Positions 24,197-32,928 of a stretch of 46,918 nucleotides of DNA are shown piece after piece. The notes under the pieces are model-generated. The model was not told the DNA's origin. It did no database searches and saw only the letters and a program-made list of their open reading frames with translations. How positions within the stretch are numbered: the first letter of the stretch is position 1; each line of letters starts with the position of its first letter. Where the stretch lies: assembly GCA_030627905.1 (NCBI GenBank), contig DAOVRZ010000032.1, positions 1 to 46,918 on the forward strand, given 5' to 3'. Position numbers and translations under genes: made by a program. Source of the stretch: JAGMES01 sp023128035. GTDB taxonomy: Bacteria; Bacillota; Halanaerobiia; DY22613.

Positions 24197-24589
24197 TTAA
24201 CCATGAATCATCTGTGGTAAACATTTTGCACAAACCCATTGACTTTCACCTTTGTGACGAATCGGGAATAGTGGGACATCATTCTCGCTACGATTACAGT
24301 TAAAACAATCTAAAATAATTTCTTGCTTCTCTGGTTCTGCTTTTTCTTTTTCATCTAAATGTCTTTCTACTGCCTCATGATCGAAAGCTGCTGCTTCCTT
24401 TTCTTCAATCTTCATTGCACCTGTTGGACAAATTCCTAAGCAAAAACCTGCTCCATCGCAAAGTTCATCACTGATGACCTGTGCTTTACCGTTAACAATC
24501 TGAATTGCACCTTCTGCACAAGGAGAAACACATTTACCACAGCCATTACATAAATCTTGATCGATATGAATAATCTTTCTCATTACCAT
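24197..24589 (-). CDS. 4Fe-4S ferredoxin with C-terminal cysteine pairs
   Basis: 130 aa from the ATG at 24589, which has GGGAG eight bases upstream (the frame is open to 24631). Residues 10-60 hold two cluster motifs, CNGCGKCVSPC and CDGAGFCLGICP; in the second the spacing is CxxxxCxxxC rather than a canonical CxxCxxCxxxC. A charged linker leads to CFNCNRSE and CAKCL, which could hold zinc or a further cluster. It is monocistronic. Electron carrier function is from the family; the redox partner is unknown. Confidence 0.85.
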   Translation of the reverse strand: MVMRKIIHIDQDLCNGCGKCVSPCAEGAIQIVNGKAQVISDELCDGAGFCLGICPTGAMKIEEKEAAAFDHEAVERHLDEKEKAEPEKQEIILDCFNCNRSENDVPLFPIRHKGESQWVCAKCLPQMIHG

Positions 24590-24741
24590 AATATCAACTC
24601 CCTTTAATTTAGAATACCCATTTACAAGCACCGTATATATGATAGACTAGAAAGATACAACGACTTTTATCACATAGGGGTTTCAAAAGAAGTGATTTTT
24701 TGATACAATAGTAGCAGAAATCCTTGAAAGGATTGATTTTT

Positions 24742-25299
24742 ATGCCTGCAGATAAATTGCTTACAAAAAAAGATTTTGAATATGTCTATCAATTATTAGA
24801 AGATGTCACACCTCTATATGGCGATTGTGGTGAACTCTGTGACAAAGAGTGTTGTACTGACTGGGACAAAGAAGTAGGTATGTACCTCTTACCAGGTGAA
24901 GAAATAATGTTCACTGGTCAAGAAGATTGGTTGGTTTTTGAAAAACATAACACAGAAGACTATGAATTCCCACCAGGATGGGAAGGAGAATTTTATTTCG
25001 TGCGTTGTACGAAACCTTGTCCACGAGGTAAGCGTCCTTTTGAATGCCGAACCTTTCCATTGATCCCTTATTATGATCAGAAAAGTGATTCTTTTGAATT
25101 AATACTTAATCCCAACGGTATTATGATTTGCCCTCTAATCAAATATAGCGAAATTGAAGAGTTAAATCCTGAATTTTTGGAAAATGTTGAAGAGGCATGG
25201 TCGATTCTTCTGACTAATCCGATGATAAAAGAGGATATTATTCATAAATCTAGTACATGGGATAAAGATCCTGAGTGGCGAAATTTTTTTACTAAGTAA
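24742..25299 (+). CDS. YkgJ-like cysteine-cluster protein
   Basis: 185 aa from the ATG at 24742, which has GAAAGGA nine bases upstream; an in-frame TTG at 24724 is the longer alternative. Cysteines at CGELCDKECC near the start, then VRCTKPCPRGKRPFECRTFPLIP, fit the YkgJ-type putative zinc- or iron-chelating domain. Soluble, monocistronic; biological role unknown for the family. Confidence 0.7.
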   Translation: MPADKLLTKKDFEYVYQLLEDVTPLYGDCGELCDKECCTDWDKEVGMYLLPGEEIMFTGQEDWLVFEKHNTEDYEFPPGWEGEFYFVRCTKPCPRGKRPFECRTFPLIPYYDQKSDSFELILNPNGIMICPLIKYSEIEELNPEFLENVEEAWSILLTNPMIKEDIIHKSSTWDKDPEWRNFFTK

Positions 25300-25319
25300 C
25301 CCAATTTCCACTTTTTAAC

Positions 25320-25348
25320 TTGACAAAGATTTTATCAATAATTACAAT
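25320..25348 (+). promoter_or_regulatory. Consensus sigma-A promoter of the FmdB-like gene
   Basis: TTGACA, 17 bases, TACAAT, 37 bases before the ATG. Confidence 0.75.
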
Positions 25349-25384
25349 ATTGATCAGGATATATTTTTAGGGAGGTGCTAAACA

Positions 25385-25660
25385 ATGCCAATTTACGAAT
25401 ATGAATGTAAAAACTGTGGTCGTTTTGAAAAACTCGAAAAAATCACTGCTTCTCCCCTAACAGAATGTCCTACATGTGCCGGAGAAGTACATCGGGTAAT
25501 CAGTGCCCCAGCAGTGATTTTCAAAGGCTCTGGTTTCTACGTTACTGATAATCGTAGTAGTGATTACAAAAAAGACACTAAAGAATCAAATCCAAGCAAA
25601 AAAGACACTAAAAAATCAAGTCCAAGCAAAAAAGATTCTAACAGTAGTAAAGCATCTTAA
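25385..25660 (+). CDS. FmdB-family zinc-ribbon protein
   Basis: 91 aa. MPIYEYECKNCG, then ECPTCAGEVHRVIS, VIFKGSGFYVTD is the complete FmdB/CxxC_CxxC_SSSS domain, in residues 1-58. The rest is a lysine/serine-rich tail from a 30-bp repeat (25568-25644). GGGAGGTG before the ATG and a consensus promoter make this well supported. The family is regulatory by annotation but its target is unknown. Confidence 0.85.
   Translation: MPIYEYECKNCGRFEKLEKITASPLTECPTCAGEVHRVISAPAVIFKGSGFYVTDNRSSDYKKDTKESNPSKKDTKKSSPSKKDSNSSKAS
25568..25644 (+). repeat. Tandem 30-bp repeat inside the FmdB-like gene
   Basis: Two full units of 30 bp (AAAAAAGACACTAAA... to CCAAGC) and about 17 bases of a third, encoding KKDTKxSxPS repeats. 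It keeps frame because 30 is divisible by 3. Confidence 0.75.
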
Positions 25661-25752
25661 GACAATCTATGTTAATAAGCTGCAGACTCTGTGGCTTATT
25701 CTTTTATTGACCTAATGCACTAAATCCTCTAAGTATTAACTCTTTAGTATTT

Positions 25753-26079
25753 TCAATCTGAATCACTTTCATCACCAGTAGTCTCTTTTTTAGCAGGCTT
25801 GGATATAATCTTATAAACATAACTTTGAACTCCAAACATCGCTATAGCCGGAATCCAACGACCTCTAAATATAAAATAAGCTACACCCACTATAACTGAA
25901 ACCCAAATCAAAATTTCAATCAATCTACGATTCTTTTTCTTAAAAAACGCTAATACCACTCTCACCTGCCATGGAATAAGTGCCAACCCAATAAACACAC
26001 CCTCATCCACCTTAAAAACTAAACCAAATATCCCCACAAAGATAAATAAAACCAACAAAAACATATGAACCACTACCAC
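25753..26079 (-). CDS. Small membrane protein (108 aa), unknown
   Basis: Three or four hydrophobic segments (about 5-25, 27-45, 55-72, 77-90), with a basic loop FFKKKNRR and an acidic tail ETTGDESDSD. The start is a GTG with GGAGG nine bases upstream. No family recognised. Confidence 0.6.
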   Translation of the reverse strand: MVVVHMFLLVLFIFVGIFGLVFKVDEGVFIGLALIPWQVRVVLAFFKKKNRRLIEILIWVSVIVGVAYFIFRGRWIPAIAMFGVQSYVYKIISKPAKKETTGDESDSD

Positions 26080-26604
26080 TTAAATACACCTCCAATTATT
26101 AGTCCCACACCCTTACGCTTGCACTTGCCCCAAACCACAGCTCTCAATTTTTAAAAGAACCTCATAGATTCTCTAAGCTTGAACTTTTTATACCTCACAC
26201 ATTCTGTAAGCTTGGCAAATTTGAGGGCGTATGTAATAGTAATAAAGCGACGCCTAAGTCAGCTCGACCAAAATAAGCCATCTTTAAAAGCAACGATTTA
26301 CACCTATCACAAACCCAGCATAAAATACTAAAACCTCTGCAGAGCTGACTTTTGAAGGAGCTTTATTACATTACATACGCCCTCAAATTACCCACTCCAG
26401 ACAACTAAACCTTTCATAATAAAATTCGAGACACAATCAATAATTCCTCTTACCCGAATTAATATTATGAAAAATAAAGCTAATGTGATTTAAAGCGCAA
26501 ATTTACTAAAAAATATGTTAAAATAAACAAAGATGTGTATTTTCTTTTCTTTCGTATTGCGATATAATGAAAACTAGAGCATATTTTCGAAAGGGGGATT
26601 TAAC
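26080..26604. other. Gap holding an inverted-repeat element and ABC promoter region
   Basis: Contains the 172-bp inverted-repeat element (26218-26389) and, near 26568, a TATAAT box ahead of the ABC transporter genes. No coding sequence was seen. Confidence 0.5.
26218..26389. mobile_element. 172-bp MITE-like inverted-repeat element
   Basis: Outer arms AATTTGAGGGCGTATGTAAT on both ends in inverted orientation, extended with one 2-bp gap through TAATAAAGC and then GTCAGCTC. No ORF inside. A diverged relative of the inner part lies at 46683-46748. The outermost AATTT may be target duplication. Confidence 0.6.
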
Positions 26605-28350
26605 TTGCAATCTTTCAAGGCGTTATGGCCTTTTATCAAGGCTCACAAACGGATGTATATTTTTGGTACTATCTGGATTCTAATTACAGATGTACTTCAA
26701 TTAATTACTCCCCGTCTTTTAGGTATTGTAACCAATCAATTTCAAGAAGGGACATTAACGATTAAAGAACTAACTTTCTTAGTTGGATTAATTATTCTGG
26801 TCGCGATCGGGGTAGGAATCTTTCGTTTTCTCTGGCGTTGGTATATCATTGGTACTTCTCGAAAATTGGAATATCAATTTAGAAATCATTTTTTTGAACA
26901 CTTACAAAAACTATCACCCAACTTTTATAATTACCAAAAAACAGGAGATTTAATGGCTCATGCGACCAATGACATTAACTCTGTGCGACAAGCTATGGGA
27001 CCTGGAATCGTCTTCGTATTTGATGCAACATTTTTAGCAATTGCGAATCTGATTCTTCTTTTATCAATCAATGTAAAATTAACTCTCTTAGCACTTTTAC
27101 CTTTGCCGTTTCTAGCTTTCATTGTAAGTCGTTTTGGTAAATTAATACATAACCGTTTTCTTGAAGTTCAAGATGCCTTTGCAAAGCTAACTGATAAAGT
27201 GCAAGAAAATTTTGCTGGGATTCGAGTTGTTAAATCTTTTGTTCAAGAAAAACTTGAAACCGATAAATTTACCAAGGCCAATCAACATAATGTAGATACT
27301 AATATGCATTTAGTACGAATTTGGGGAATGTTTCATCCCTTAATTGAAGTCCTCTCTAGTCTAAGTTTTGTAGTCGTTTTAGGCTATGGGAGCCGGCTGG
27401 TTATGATGGGTGAAATAAACCTAGGAGATTTTGTAGCATTCTACTCTTACTTAGGATTGATGATTTGGCCAATTATTGCTATAGGTTGGTTGGTCAACAT
27501 GTTTCAAAGAGGTTCTGCTTCGATGAAACGATTGAATGCAATCATATTTACAGAGCCTGAAGTTTATAACTATCCCGATACACTACCACATCACACTCTA
27601 AATGGAAAACTTACTTTTAAAAATCTATCATTCCGATATTCAGATAGTACCCCATTAGTACTAAGAAATATTAATCTAACTATTGAAGAAGGGAAAACTT
27701 TAGCTATTATCGGTAGAACCGGAAGTGGAAAAACCACCTTAGCTAATTTGCTTTTACGTCTGTTCAATCCAGATAGAGACCAATTATTTATCGACGACAT
27801 AGATATTAATCAAATACCATTAGAAACATTAAGACAAAATATTGGCTATGTACCTCAAGATCATTTTCTTTTCTCTACAACTATCAAAGAAAATATTGGC
27901 TTTGCTTTCGATGAAATTGATGAATCCGAGATAAATGAAGCGGCTAAAATCGCTCAAGTATATGATGATATATCAGATTTTCCAGATAAGTTTGAAACTT
28001 TAATTGGCGAAAGAGGTGTTACCCTCTCTGGTGGCCAGAAACAACGAACATCTATAGCTAGAGCAATTTTTAAAAATCCAAAAATTCTTATCTTAGATGA
28101 TTGCCTTTCAGCAGTTGACACTCAAACTGAAGAAAAAATTCTAAGTGGATTGAAAAAAATTATGAATCACCGTACCAGTATTATTATCTCACATCGAATT
28201 TCTACCATAAAAAATGCTGATCATATCATTGTTCTTGATGATGGTGAAATTATTGAAGAGGGTACCCATGAAGATTTATTACAGATAAATGGGCTTTATA
28301 ATCACCTCTATCAAAAACAGCTCCTTGAAGAAAAATTAGAATCTGTTTGA
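26605..28350 (+). CDS. ABC exporter half-transporter, BmrC/YheI-like
   Basis: 581 aa: a six-helix type IV exporter domain (1-320) and an ATPase domain. Walker A GRTGSGKTT near 371, signature LSGGQKQR near 474, and ILILDDCLSAVD near 494, where the catalytic glutamate after Walker B is aspartate. This is the degenerate-site subunit of BmrC/BmrD-type heterodimers. The start is TTG after AAAGGGGG. It lies 16 bases before its partner. Likely multidrug or peptide efflux; substrate unknown. Confidence 0.88.
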   Translation: MQSFKALWPFIKAHKRMYIFGTIWILITDVLQLITPRLLGIVTNQFQEGTLTIKELTFLVGLIILVAIGVGIFRFLWRWYIIGTSRKLEYQFRNHFFEHLQKLSPNFYNYQKTGDLMAHATNDINSVRQAMGPGIVFVFDATFLAIANLILLLSINVKLTLLALLPLPFLAFIVSRFGKLIHNRFLEVQDAFAKLTDKVQENFAGIRVVKSFVQEKLETDKFTKANQHNVDTNMHLVRIWGMFHPLIEVLSSLSFVVVLGYGSRLVMMGEINLGDFVAFYSYLGLMIWPIIAIGWLVNMFQRGSASMKRLNAIIFTEPEVYNYPDTLPHHTLNGKLTFKNLSFRYSDSTPLVLRNINLTIEEGKTLAIIGRTGSGKTTLANLLLRLFNPDRDQLFIDDIDINQIPLETLRQNIGYVPQDHFLFSTTIKENIGFAFDEIDESEINEAAKIAQVYDDISDFPDKFETLIGERGVTLSGGQKQRTSIARAIFKNPKILILDDCLSAVDTQTEEKILSGLKKIMNHRTSIIISHRISTIKNADHIIVLDDGEIIEEGTHEDLLQINGLYNHLYQKQLLEEKLESV

Positions 28351-28366
28351 CAAAGGAGGGAAAGCT

Positions 28367-30466
28367 ATGCAAAATTTTCACGAGGAAGAATCATTGGGGA
28401 AGGCATATGATGCGCGATTAATGCGCCGACTATTAGTTTATGCCAAACCTTTTATAGGTTGGATTGCACTTTCAATCATCTTATTACTAGCTATAACAGG
28501 GATTCAAATACTCAGACCCTATCTAATTAAGGTAGCTATAGATGATCATATCATGGCTTATAACCAGCCTTATCTTATCTTTGATCATAAACCAACTCCT
28601 GAAATTGATGGGTTTACTTATAAAGAGTCTTTCTATGCCCGAAGTGATGAAATAAATATCGAAGAATATCCCAATATACCACAAAAGCAATTATATTATT
28701 ACAAAGGAGACTATTATCTCCTTTCAGGCATAATTGAAGAAAAAGAAAACAATTATGTTCTTTCTACCGATAATGATCAGATTCACATTAAAGCAGATGA
28801 TCAGGAATTAAAGGGATATCTCCTTGATAAAACTGCGTTGAAACTTTTTAGAGAAAAAGATGCCAATTCAGTTTTTAGAATCAGTATGCTCTTTTTGATA
28901 CTTTTAATTATCGGATTTGTGCTGAGCTTTGTTCAAATTTATCTACTTCAGTGGACTGGACAAAAGATTATCTTTAATATTAGACAAGAATTATTCTCCT
29001 ATATAGAAAAATTATCCCTTTCATTCTTTGACAGTAATCCAGTAGGTCGTTTAGTAACCAGAGTAACAAATGATGTTCATACTCTAAATGAAATGTATAC
29101 TGGTGTACTTGTCAATTTATTTAAAGATGTTTTCATGCTAGTTGGTATTCTAGCTGTAATGTTACGTCTTGATTTTAAATTAGCTCTTTATAGTTTTACT
29201 GTATTACCACTAATCCTTATCTCTACTGTCATTTTTCGTTCAAAAGCCCGTCAAGCCTATCGTGAAGTAAGAACTAGGCTTGCTGGATTGAATTCCAGTT
29301 TTGCAGAAAATATTACAGGAATGAAACTTGTTCAAATCTTTAATCAAGAAAAGAAAAAATACAAAGAGTTTGACAAAATCAATGAAAAATATTATAGAGC
29401 AACCAAAAAACAGCTCATGGCTTTTGCTATCTTTAGACCAACAATGGAAGTCATCTCTTCTCTAGGCCTCGCAACCGTTCTCTGGTTTGGTGGAAAAGGT
29501 GTCATTCAGGGAACATTAGAGTTTGGAGTTCTATTTGCTTTCATCAACTATATCCAACAATTTTTCCGACCAATTCTGGATTTAACAGAGAAATATAATA
29601 TATTGCAAGCAGCTATGGCTTCATCAGAACGCATATTTATGTTGATGGATACTGAAGAAAATATAAAGAATCAACCAAAACCAGAAAAATTTCCTTTTCC
29701 TTTAATAAAAGGAAACATTGAATTTAAAAATGTTTGGTTTGCTTACAATTCAGAAGAGTGGGTATTACGTGATGTAAGTTTTTCTATTAATCCTGGCGAA
29801 TTAGTAGCCTTCGTTGGTGCTACAGGTGCTGGTAAATCTTCGATTATAAGTTTAATATGTCGATTCTACGATATCCAAAAAGGCCAGATTTTAATTGATG
29901 GAAAAGATATCAAAACTCTGGACAAATACGAACTCAGAAGTCATATCGGTGTCGTTTTACAGGATGTATTTTTATTTACTGGAGATATCAAAGGCAACAT
30001 CCGTCTTAATAATACAGAAATTGACGAAGAAACCATCCAGAAAGTAGCTCAATATGTCAATGCAGATTCATTCATCTCTAAACTACCTAATAAATACGAT
30101 GAGCCAGTAACCGAACGAGGTTCCACCCTATCAGCTGGACAAAGACAGTTATTAGCATTTGCCCGGACATTAGCTTACGATCCATCCATTCTAGTCTTGG
30201 ATGAAGCTACTGCAAATATTGATACAGAAACAGAAATTTTAATTCAGGATGCTTTAAAAAAATTAATAAAAGACCGAACAACTCTTGTCGTTGCCCATCG
30301 TCTCTCAACCATACAACACGCAGACAAAATCATCGTCCTCCACAAAGGCAAAATTCGCGAAATCGGCACCCATCAAGAGTTACTAGCAAAAGAAGGCCTC
30401 TACTACAACCTCTACCAACTACAATACAAAGAAAACTTCAACTCAGAATCAGGAACAAGAGTATAA
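28367..30466 (+). CDS. ABC exporter half-transporter, BmrD/YheH-like
   Basis: 699 aa. An insertion of about 110 residues between helices 1 and 2 (about 65-175) is the extracellular domain typical of BmrD. The ATPase domain has GATGAGKSS near 483, signature LSAGQRQL (second G of LSGGQ replaced by A) near 587 and canonical LVLDEAT near 608. With the preceding gene it forms a heterodimer having one degenerate and one active nucleotide site. GGAGG precedes the ATG. A 21-bp perfect-stem terminator ends the operon. Confidence 0.9.
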   Translation: MQNFHEEESLGKAYDARLMRRLLVYAKPFIGWIALSIILLLAITGIQILRPYLIKVAIDDHIMAYNQPYLIFDHKPTPEIDGFTYKESFYARSDEINIEEYPNIPQKQLYYYKGDYYLLSGIIEEKENNYVLSTDNDQIHIKADDQELKGYLLDKTALKLFREKDANSVFRISMLFLILLIIGFVLSFVQIYLLQWTGQKIIFNIRQELFSYIEKLSLSFFDSNPVGRLVTRVTNDVHTLNEMYTGVLVNLFKDVFMLVGILAVMLRLDFKLALYSFTVLPLILISTVIFRSKARQAYREVRTRLAGLNSSFAENITGMKLVQIFNQEKKKYKEFDKINEKYYRATKKQLMAFAIFRPTMEVISSLGLATVLWFGGKGVIQGTLEFGVLFAFINYIQQFFRPILDLTEKYNILQAAMASSERIFMLMDTEENIKNQPKPEKFPFPLIKGNIEFKNVWFAYNSEEWVLRDVSFSINPGELVAFVGATGAGKSSIISLICRFYDIQKGQILIDGKDIKTLDKYELRSHIGVVLQDVFLFTGDIKGNIRLNNTEIDEETIQKVAQYVNADSFISKLPNKYDEPVTERGSTLSAGQRQLLAFARTLAYDPSILVLDEATANIDTETEILIQDALKKLIKDRTTLVVAHRLSTIQHADKIIVLHKGKIREIGTHQELLAKEGLYYNLYQLQYKENFNSESGTRV

Positions 30467-30471
30467 AAAAA

Positions 30472-30524
30472 AGTGTCGCAAAGATAAGTCGCAGTATTTC
30501 CCAGCGACTTATCTTTGCGACACT
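30472..30524 (+). terminator. Terminator of the ABC exporter operon
   Basis: Perfect arms GTGTCGCAAAGATAAGTCGC and its complement, loop of about 11 bases, then T-rich. Confidence 0.85.
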
Positions 30525-30533
30525 TTCTTTTTT

Positions 30534-30649
30534 ATCTTTTGAGTTAAGACCCCCACTTCTATAAGTGGTGGGAATTGTTTTTAATCTTCAGTGGGGGTAG
30601 AATCCCCTACTGAAGCCCCGATGTTCAGCTTTAGCTGGACGAGTTCACT
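30534..30649 (-). mobile_element. 116-bp multi-hairpin element, copy 1 (IS605 right-end-like)
   Basis: Identical to 34405-34520. Three hairpins on the minus strand: GTCCAGC/GCTGAAC, CAGTAGGGG/CCCCCACTG and CCCACCACTT/AAGTGGGGG, ending TCTTAACTC. This resembles right ends of IS200/IS605-type elements, with no transposase. It lies between convergent genes. Confidence 0.6.
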
Positions 30650-30681
30650 TCACCCGATCACTATTATCTCAAAACTCACAC

Positions 30682-31737
30682 TTACCCCGTTTGTTCAGAC
30701 TTGCCACTCCCACTCATTTTGACAATCTCCAAGTCATCTTTCATCGACAGATCAACAAACCCTGTTTCCGTCTTAATAATTGGCCTAGAAACCCGCGAAG
30801 GATTGATAAAAATTATCTCACCTTTTTCGCCATTATTTAAAGTAACATGATAACCAACATAATAACTGGCAATATTAGAAAGAAGTGTCCGCGTAATTTC
30901 TAAATCCAGTTTACCATAACTTTGATCTTCCATTAATTTTAGAACTTTAAATGGAGATTCTTCTTCAGAGTATACTCGTTTTGAAGTCATCGCATCAAAA
31001 ATATCAGCGATAGCTATAATTTTAGCTATTTTAGGGATCTGATCTCCTTGTAAGCCTTGAGGATACCCAGAACCATCATTTCTTTCATGATGAAAAAGAA
31101 TACCCGATTTAATATCATTACTTAAAAATTTCAATTCTTGTACCATTTTAAAACCGTATGTAGAATGTTTTTTTATTTCTTCAAATTCCTCTGAGTCTAA
31201 CTGACCGGGTTTATTTAAAATTTTCGGATCAATCATTAATTTACCGATGTCATGCAAAATCCCAGCGTAAACCAACTTGGTGATCTTTTTTTCAGGAATT
31301 TTCATCCATTTACCAATTAACATCGCCAACAGAGCTACGTTCAAAGTATGACTATATAAGTAATATTCAGGTTGAAAATTTTCAGTCAGGCAGTGAATTA
31401 CGTCCTTATTTCGCTTCATTTCTCTGATTCCTTCGACAATATTTGTCATAGCTGATAATTCTACTTTTTTCCCTTCTTTAACCTGAGTTAAAAAAGACTG
31501 AACCTCTTTCATAATAGTTGTATACCCAATTGTTTTCAAAGTTGGTTGTTGAGGTTCTGTTTTATTAATATAAATGGCTATTGTTGATATTCCCAAAGAA
31601 CGCAACCGTTTAAGTTGGTGAAACTCCAAATTAGAATCTTTTTTTATAATGATTGTCCCTAATTTGGAATAAATTGCTTGAGCTATTTTCATACCCACTC
31701 TGACCTGAGCCACTGGGATCTTTTTAATTTTTCTCAT
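30682..31737 (-). CDS. HD-GYP domain protein, cytosolic
   Basis: 351 aa from the ATG at 31737, which has GGTGG nearby; the frame extends to 31833. An N-terminal domain with IPVAQVRVGMKIAQAIYS is of the DUF3391-like type that often precedes HD-GYP. The HD-GYP domain has HDIGKLMIDPKILNKPG and LFHHERNDGSGYPQG with all metal and GYP residues. Predicted c-di-GMP phosphodiesterase. No membrane helices. Confidence 0.88.
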   Translation of the reverse strand: MRKIKKIPVAQVRVGMKIAQAIYSKLGTIIIKKDSNLEFHQLKRLRSLGISTIAIYINKTEPQQPTLKTIGYTTIMKEVQSFLTQVKEGKKVELSAMTNIVEGIREMKRNKDVIHCLTENFQPEYYLYSHTLNVALLAMLIGKWMKIPEKKITKLVYAGILHDIGKLMIDPKILNKPGQLDSEEFEEIKKHSTYGFKMVQELKFLSNDIKSGILFHHERNDGSGYPQGLQGDQIPKIAKIIAIADIFDAMTSKRVYSEEESPFKVLKLMEDQSYGKLDLEITRTLLSNIASYYVGYHVTLNNGEKGEIIFINPSRVSRPIIKTETGFVDLSMKDDLEIVKMSGSGKSEQTG

Positions 31738-31927
31738 TGCACCCACCACCTGCCCTTTTTCCAGAGTTTTCTTATATATTTTATTTCGACATTTCTTCGT
31801 TTTTCCCTGCATATAAATTAATAATCTCCTCACAGCTTTTATATTTTGTAATCTTGTTTATATTTTTTATTATAATCATATCATAATATATGATTATAGC
31901 AATTTCATTATGTCAGGAGAGATAAAA

Positions 31928-32218
31928 ATGTGGACAATTTTATTAACACTGGGGCTCGGTTTTTTAATTGGCTATTTCAAAATTATTCCCCCGCGCTTTC
32001 AATCTTTAACACAATGGATTACCACTAGTGGACTCATTCTGCTTCTTATTAGTATGGGAGCCAGCATCAGTTCTAATCCAGATCTCTTAAACAAAGTTAG
32101 TCAACTTGGATTCCAAGCTTTTATTCTAGCTTTGTTAAGCGTGGCAGGGAGTATTATTCTGGTCTGGATATTAGAAAAAAGCTTATTTCATCATAGAAAA
32201 GAAGGTGACAACCAATGA
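31928..32218 (+). CDS. LysO-type lysine exporter, N-terminal subunit
   Basis: 96 aa from the ATG at 31928 (CAGGAGAG upstream). Three membrane helices. It matches the N-terminal part (DUF340) of LysO/YbjE lysine exporters, which is a single protein in E. coli. Overlaps the next gene by 4 bases. Confidence 0.7.
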   Translation: MWTILLTLGLGFLIGYFKIIPPRFQSLTQWITTSGLILLLISMGASISSNPDLLNKVSQLGFQAFILALLSVAGSIILVWILEKSLFHHRKEGDNQ

Positions 32219-32808
32219 CCTGGATTATAATAGGTGCTGTAGCAACTGGATTTGGACTTGGATTTTTTCTTAATGATATTATGATTCAAAATTTGAATCA
32301 AATATCTACTTTCGCTCTGGCAATTCTTCTTTTTGGGATTGGTATAGATTTAGGAGGTAATCGCAAAATCTGGCAAGGACTAAAAGAGATAGGTTGGCGA
32401 ATTTTTCTCGTCCCAATTGCCATTGCTATAGGTAGTATTGCTGCTGCTGGGATAGGTGGGCTATTAGTGGGTCTTTCTCTCAACGAAGGTACTGCTGTAG
32501 GAGCAGGTTTTGGATGGTATAGCTTATCCGCTATTTTAATAAGTCGCTTATATAGTGAAGAGATCGGAGCAATCGCTTTTTTAACCAATATTTTCAGAGA
32601 GTTATTAACTGTTCTCATGATTCCTTTTCTAGCTAAACATCTCGGATATATCACATCTATTGCTCCAGGTGGCGCAACAAGTATGGATACAACTTTACCG
32701 TTAATTGCTAGATATACTAATCCGCAAACAACTTTAGTTGCTTTTGTAAGTGGCGCAATCCTTTCTAGTCTTGTACCGATTCTAGTACCACTATTGATTA
32801 AAATGTAG
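32215..32808 (+). CDS. LysO-type lysine exporter, C-terminal subunit
   Basis: 197 aa with six or so helices. GFGWYSLSAILIS, EIGAIAFLTNIFRELLT and PLIARYTNPQTTLVAFVSG are typical of the LysO C-terminal domain. ATGA overlap with the N-terminal subunit implies equal production. Predicted L-lysine export. Confidence 0.82.
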   Translation: MTWIIIGAVATGFGLGFFLNDIMIQNLNQISTFALAILLFGIGIDLGGNRKIWQGLKEIGWRIFLVPIAIAIGSIAAAGIGGLLVGLSLNEGTAVGAGFGWYSLSAILISRLYSEEIGAIAFLTNIFRELLTVLMIPFLAKHLGYITSIAPGGATSMDTTLPLIARYTNPQTTLVAFVSGAILSSLVPILVPLLIKM

Positions 32809-32928
32809 TTTTTTTTTGTATATAGCAGGAAATTCAGACTTTTTGTATAATTTAAAATAGTGTGAATATTAATCTATGCATATTTTTTTTCATAAGCTTT
32901 TACTTAAAAGGGGGGGGAAAGGATTAAT

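Noticed and set aside
25568..25644. Short tandem repeats considered as a CRISPR
   Set aside because: Units are adjacent with no spacers and are in frame within a zinc-ribbon gene.
32298..32654. 118-codon ORF antisense to the LysO gene
   Set aside because: Basic, Pro/Ile-rich shadow of a membrane protein gene; no start signals.
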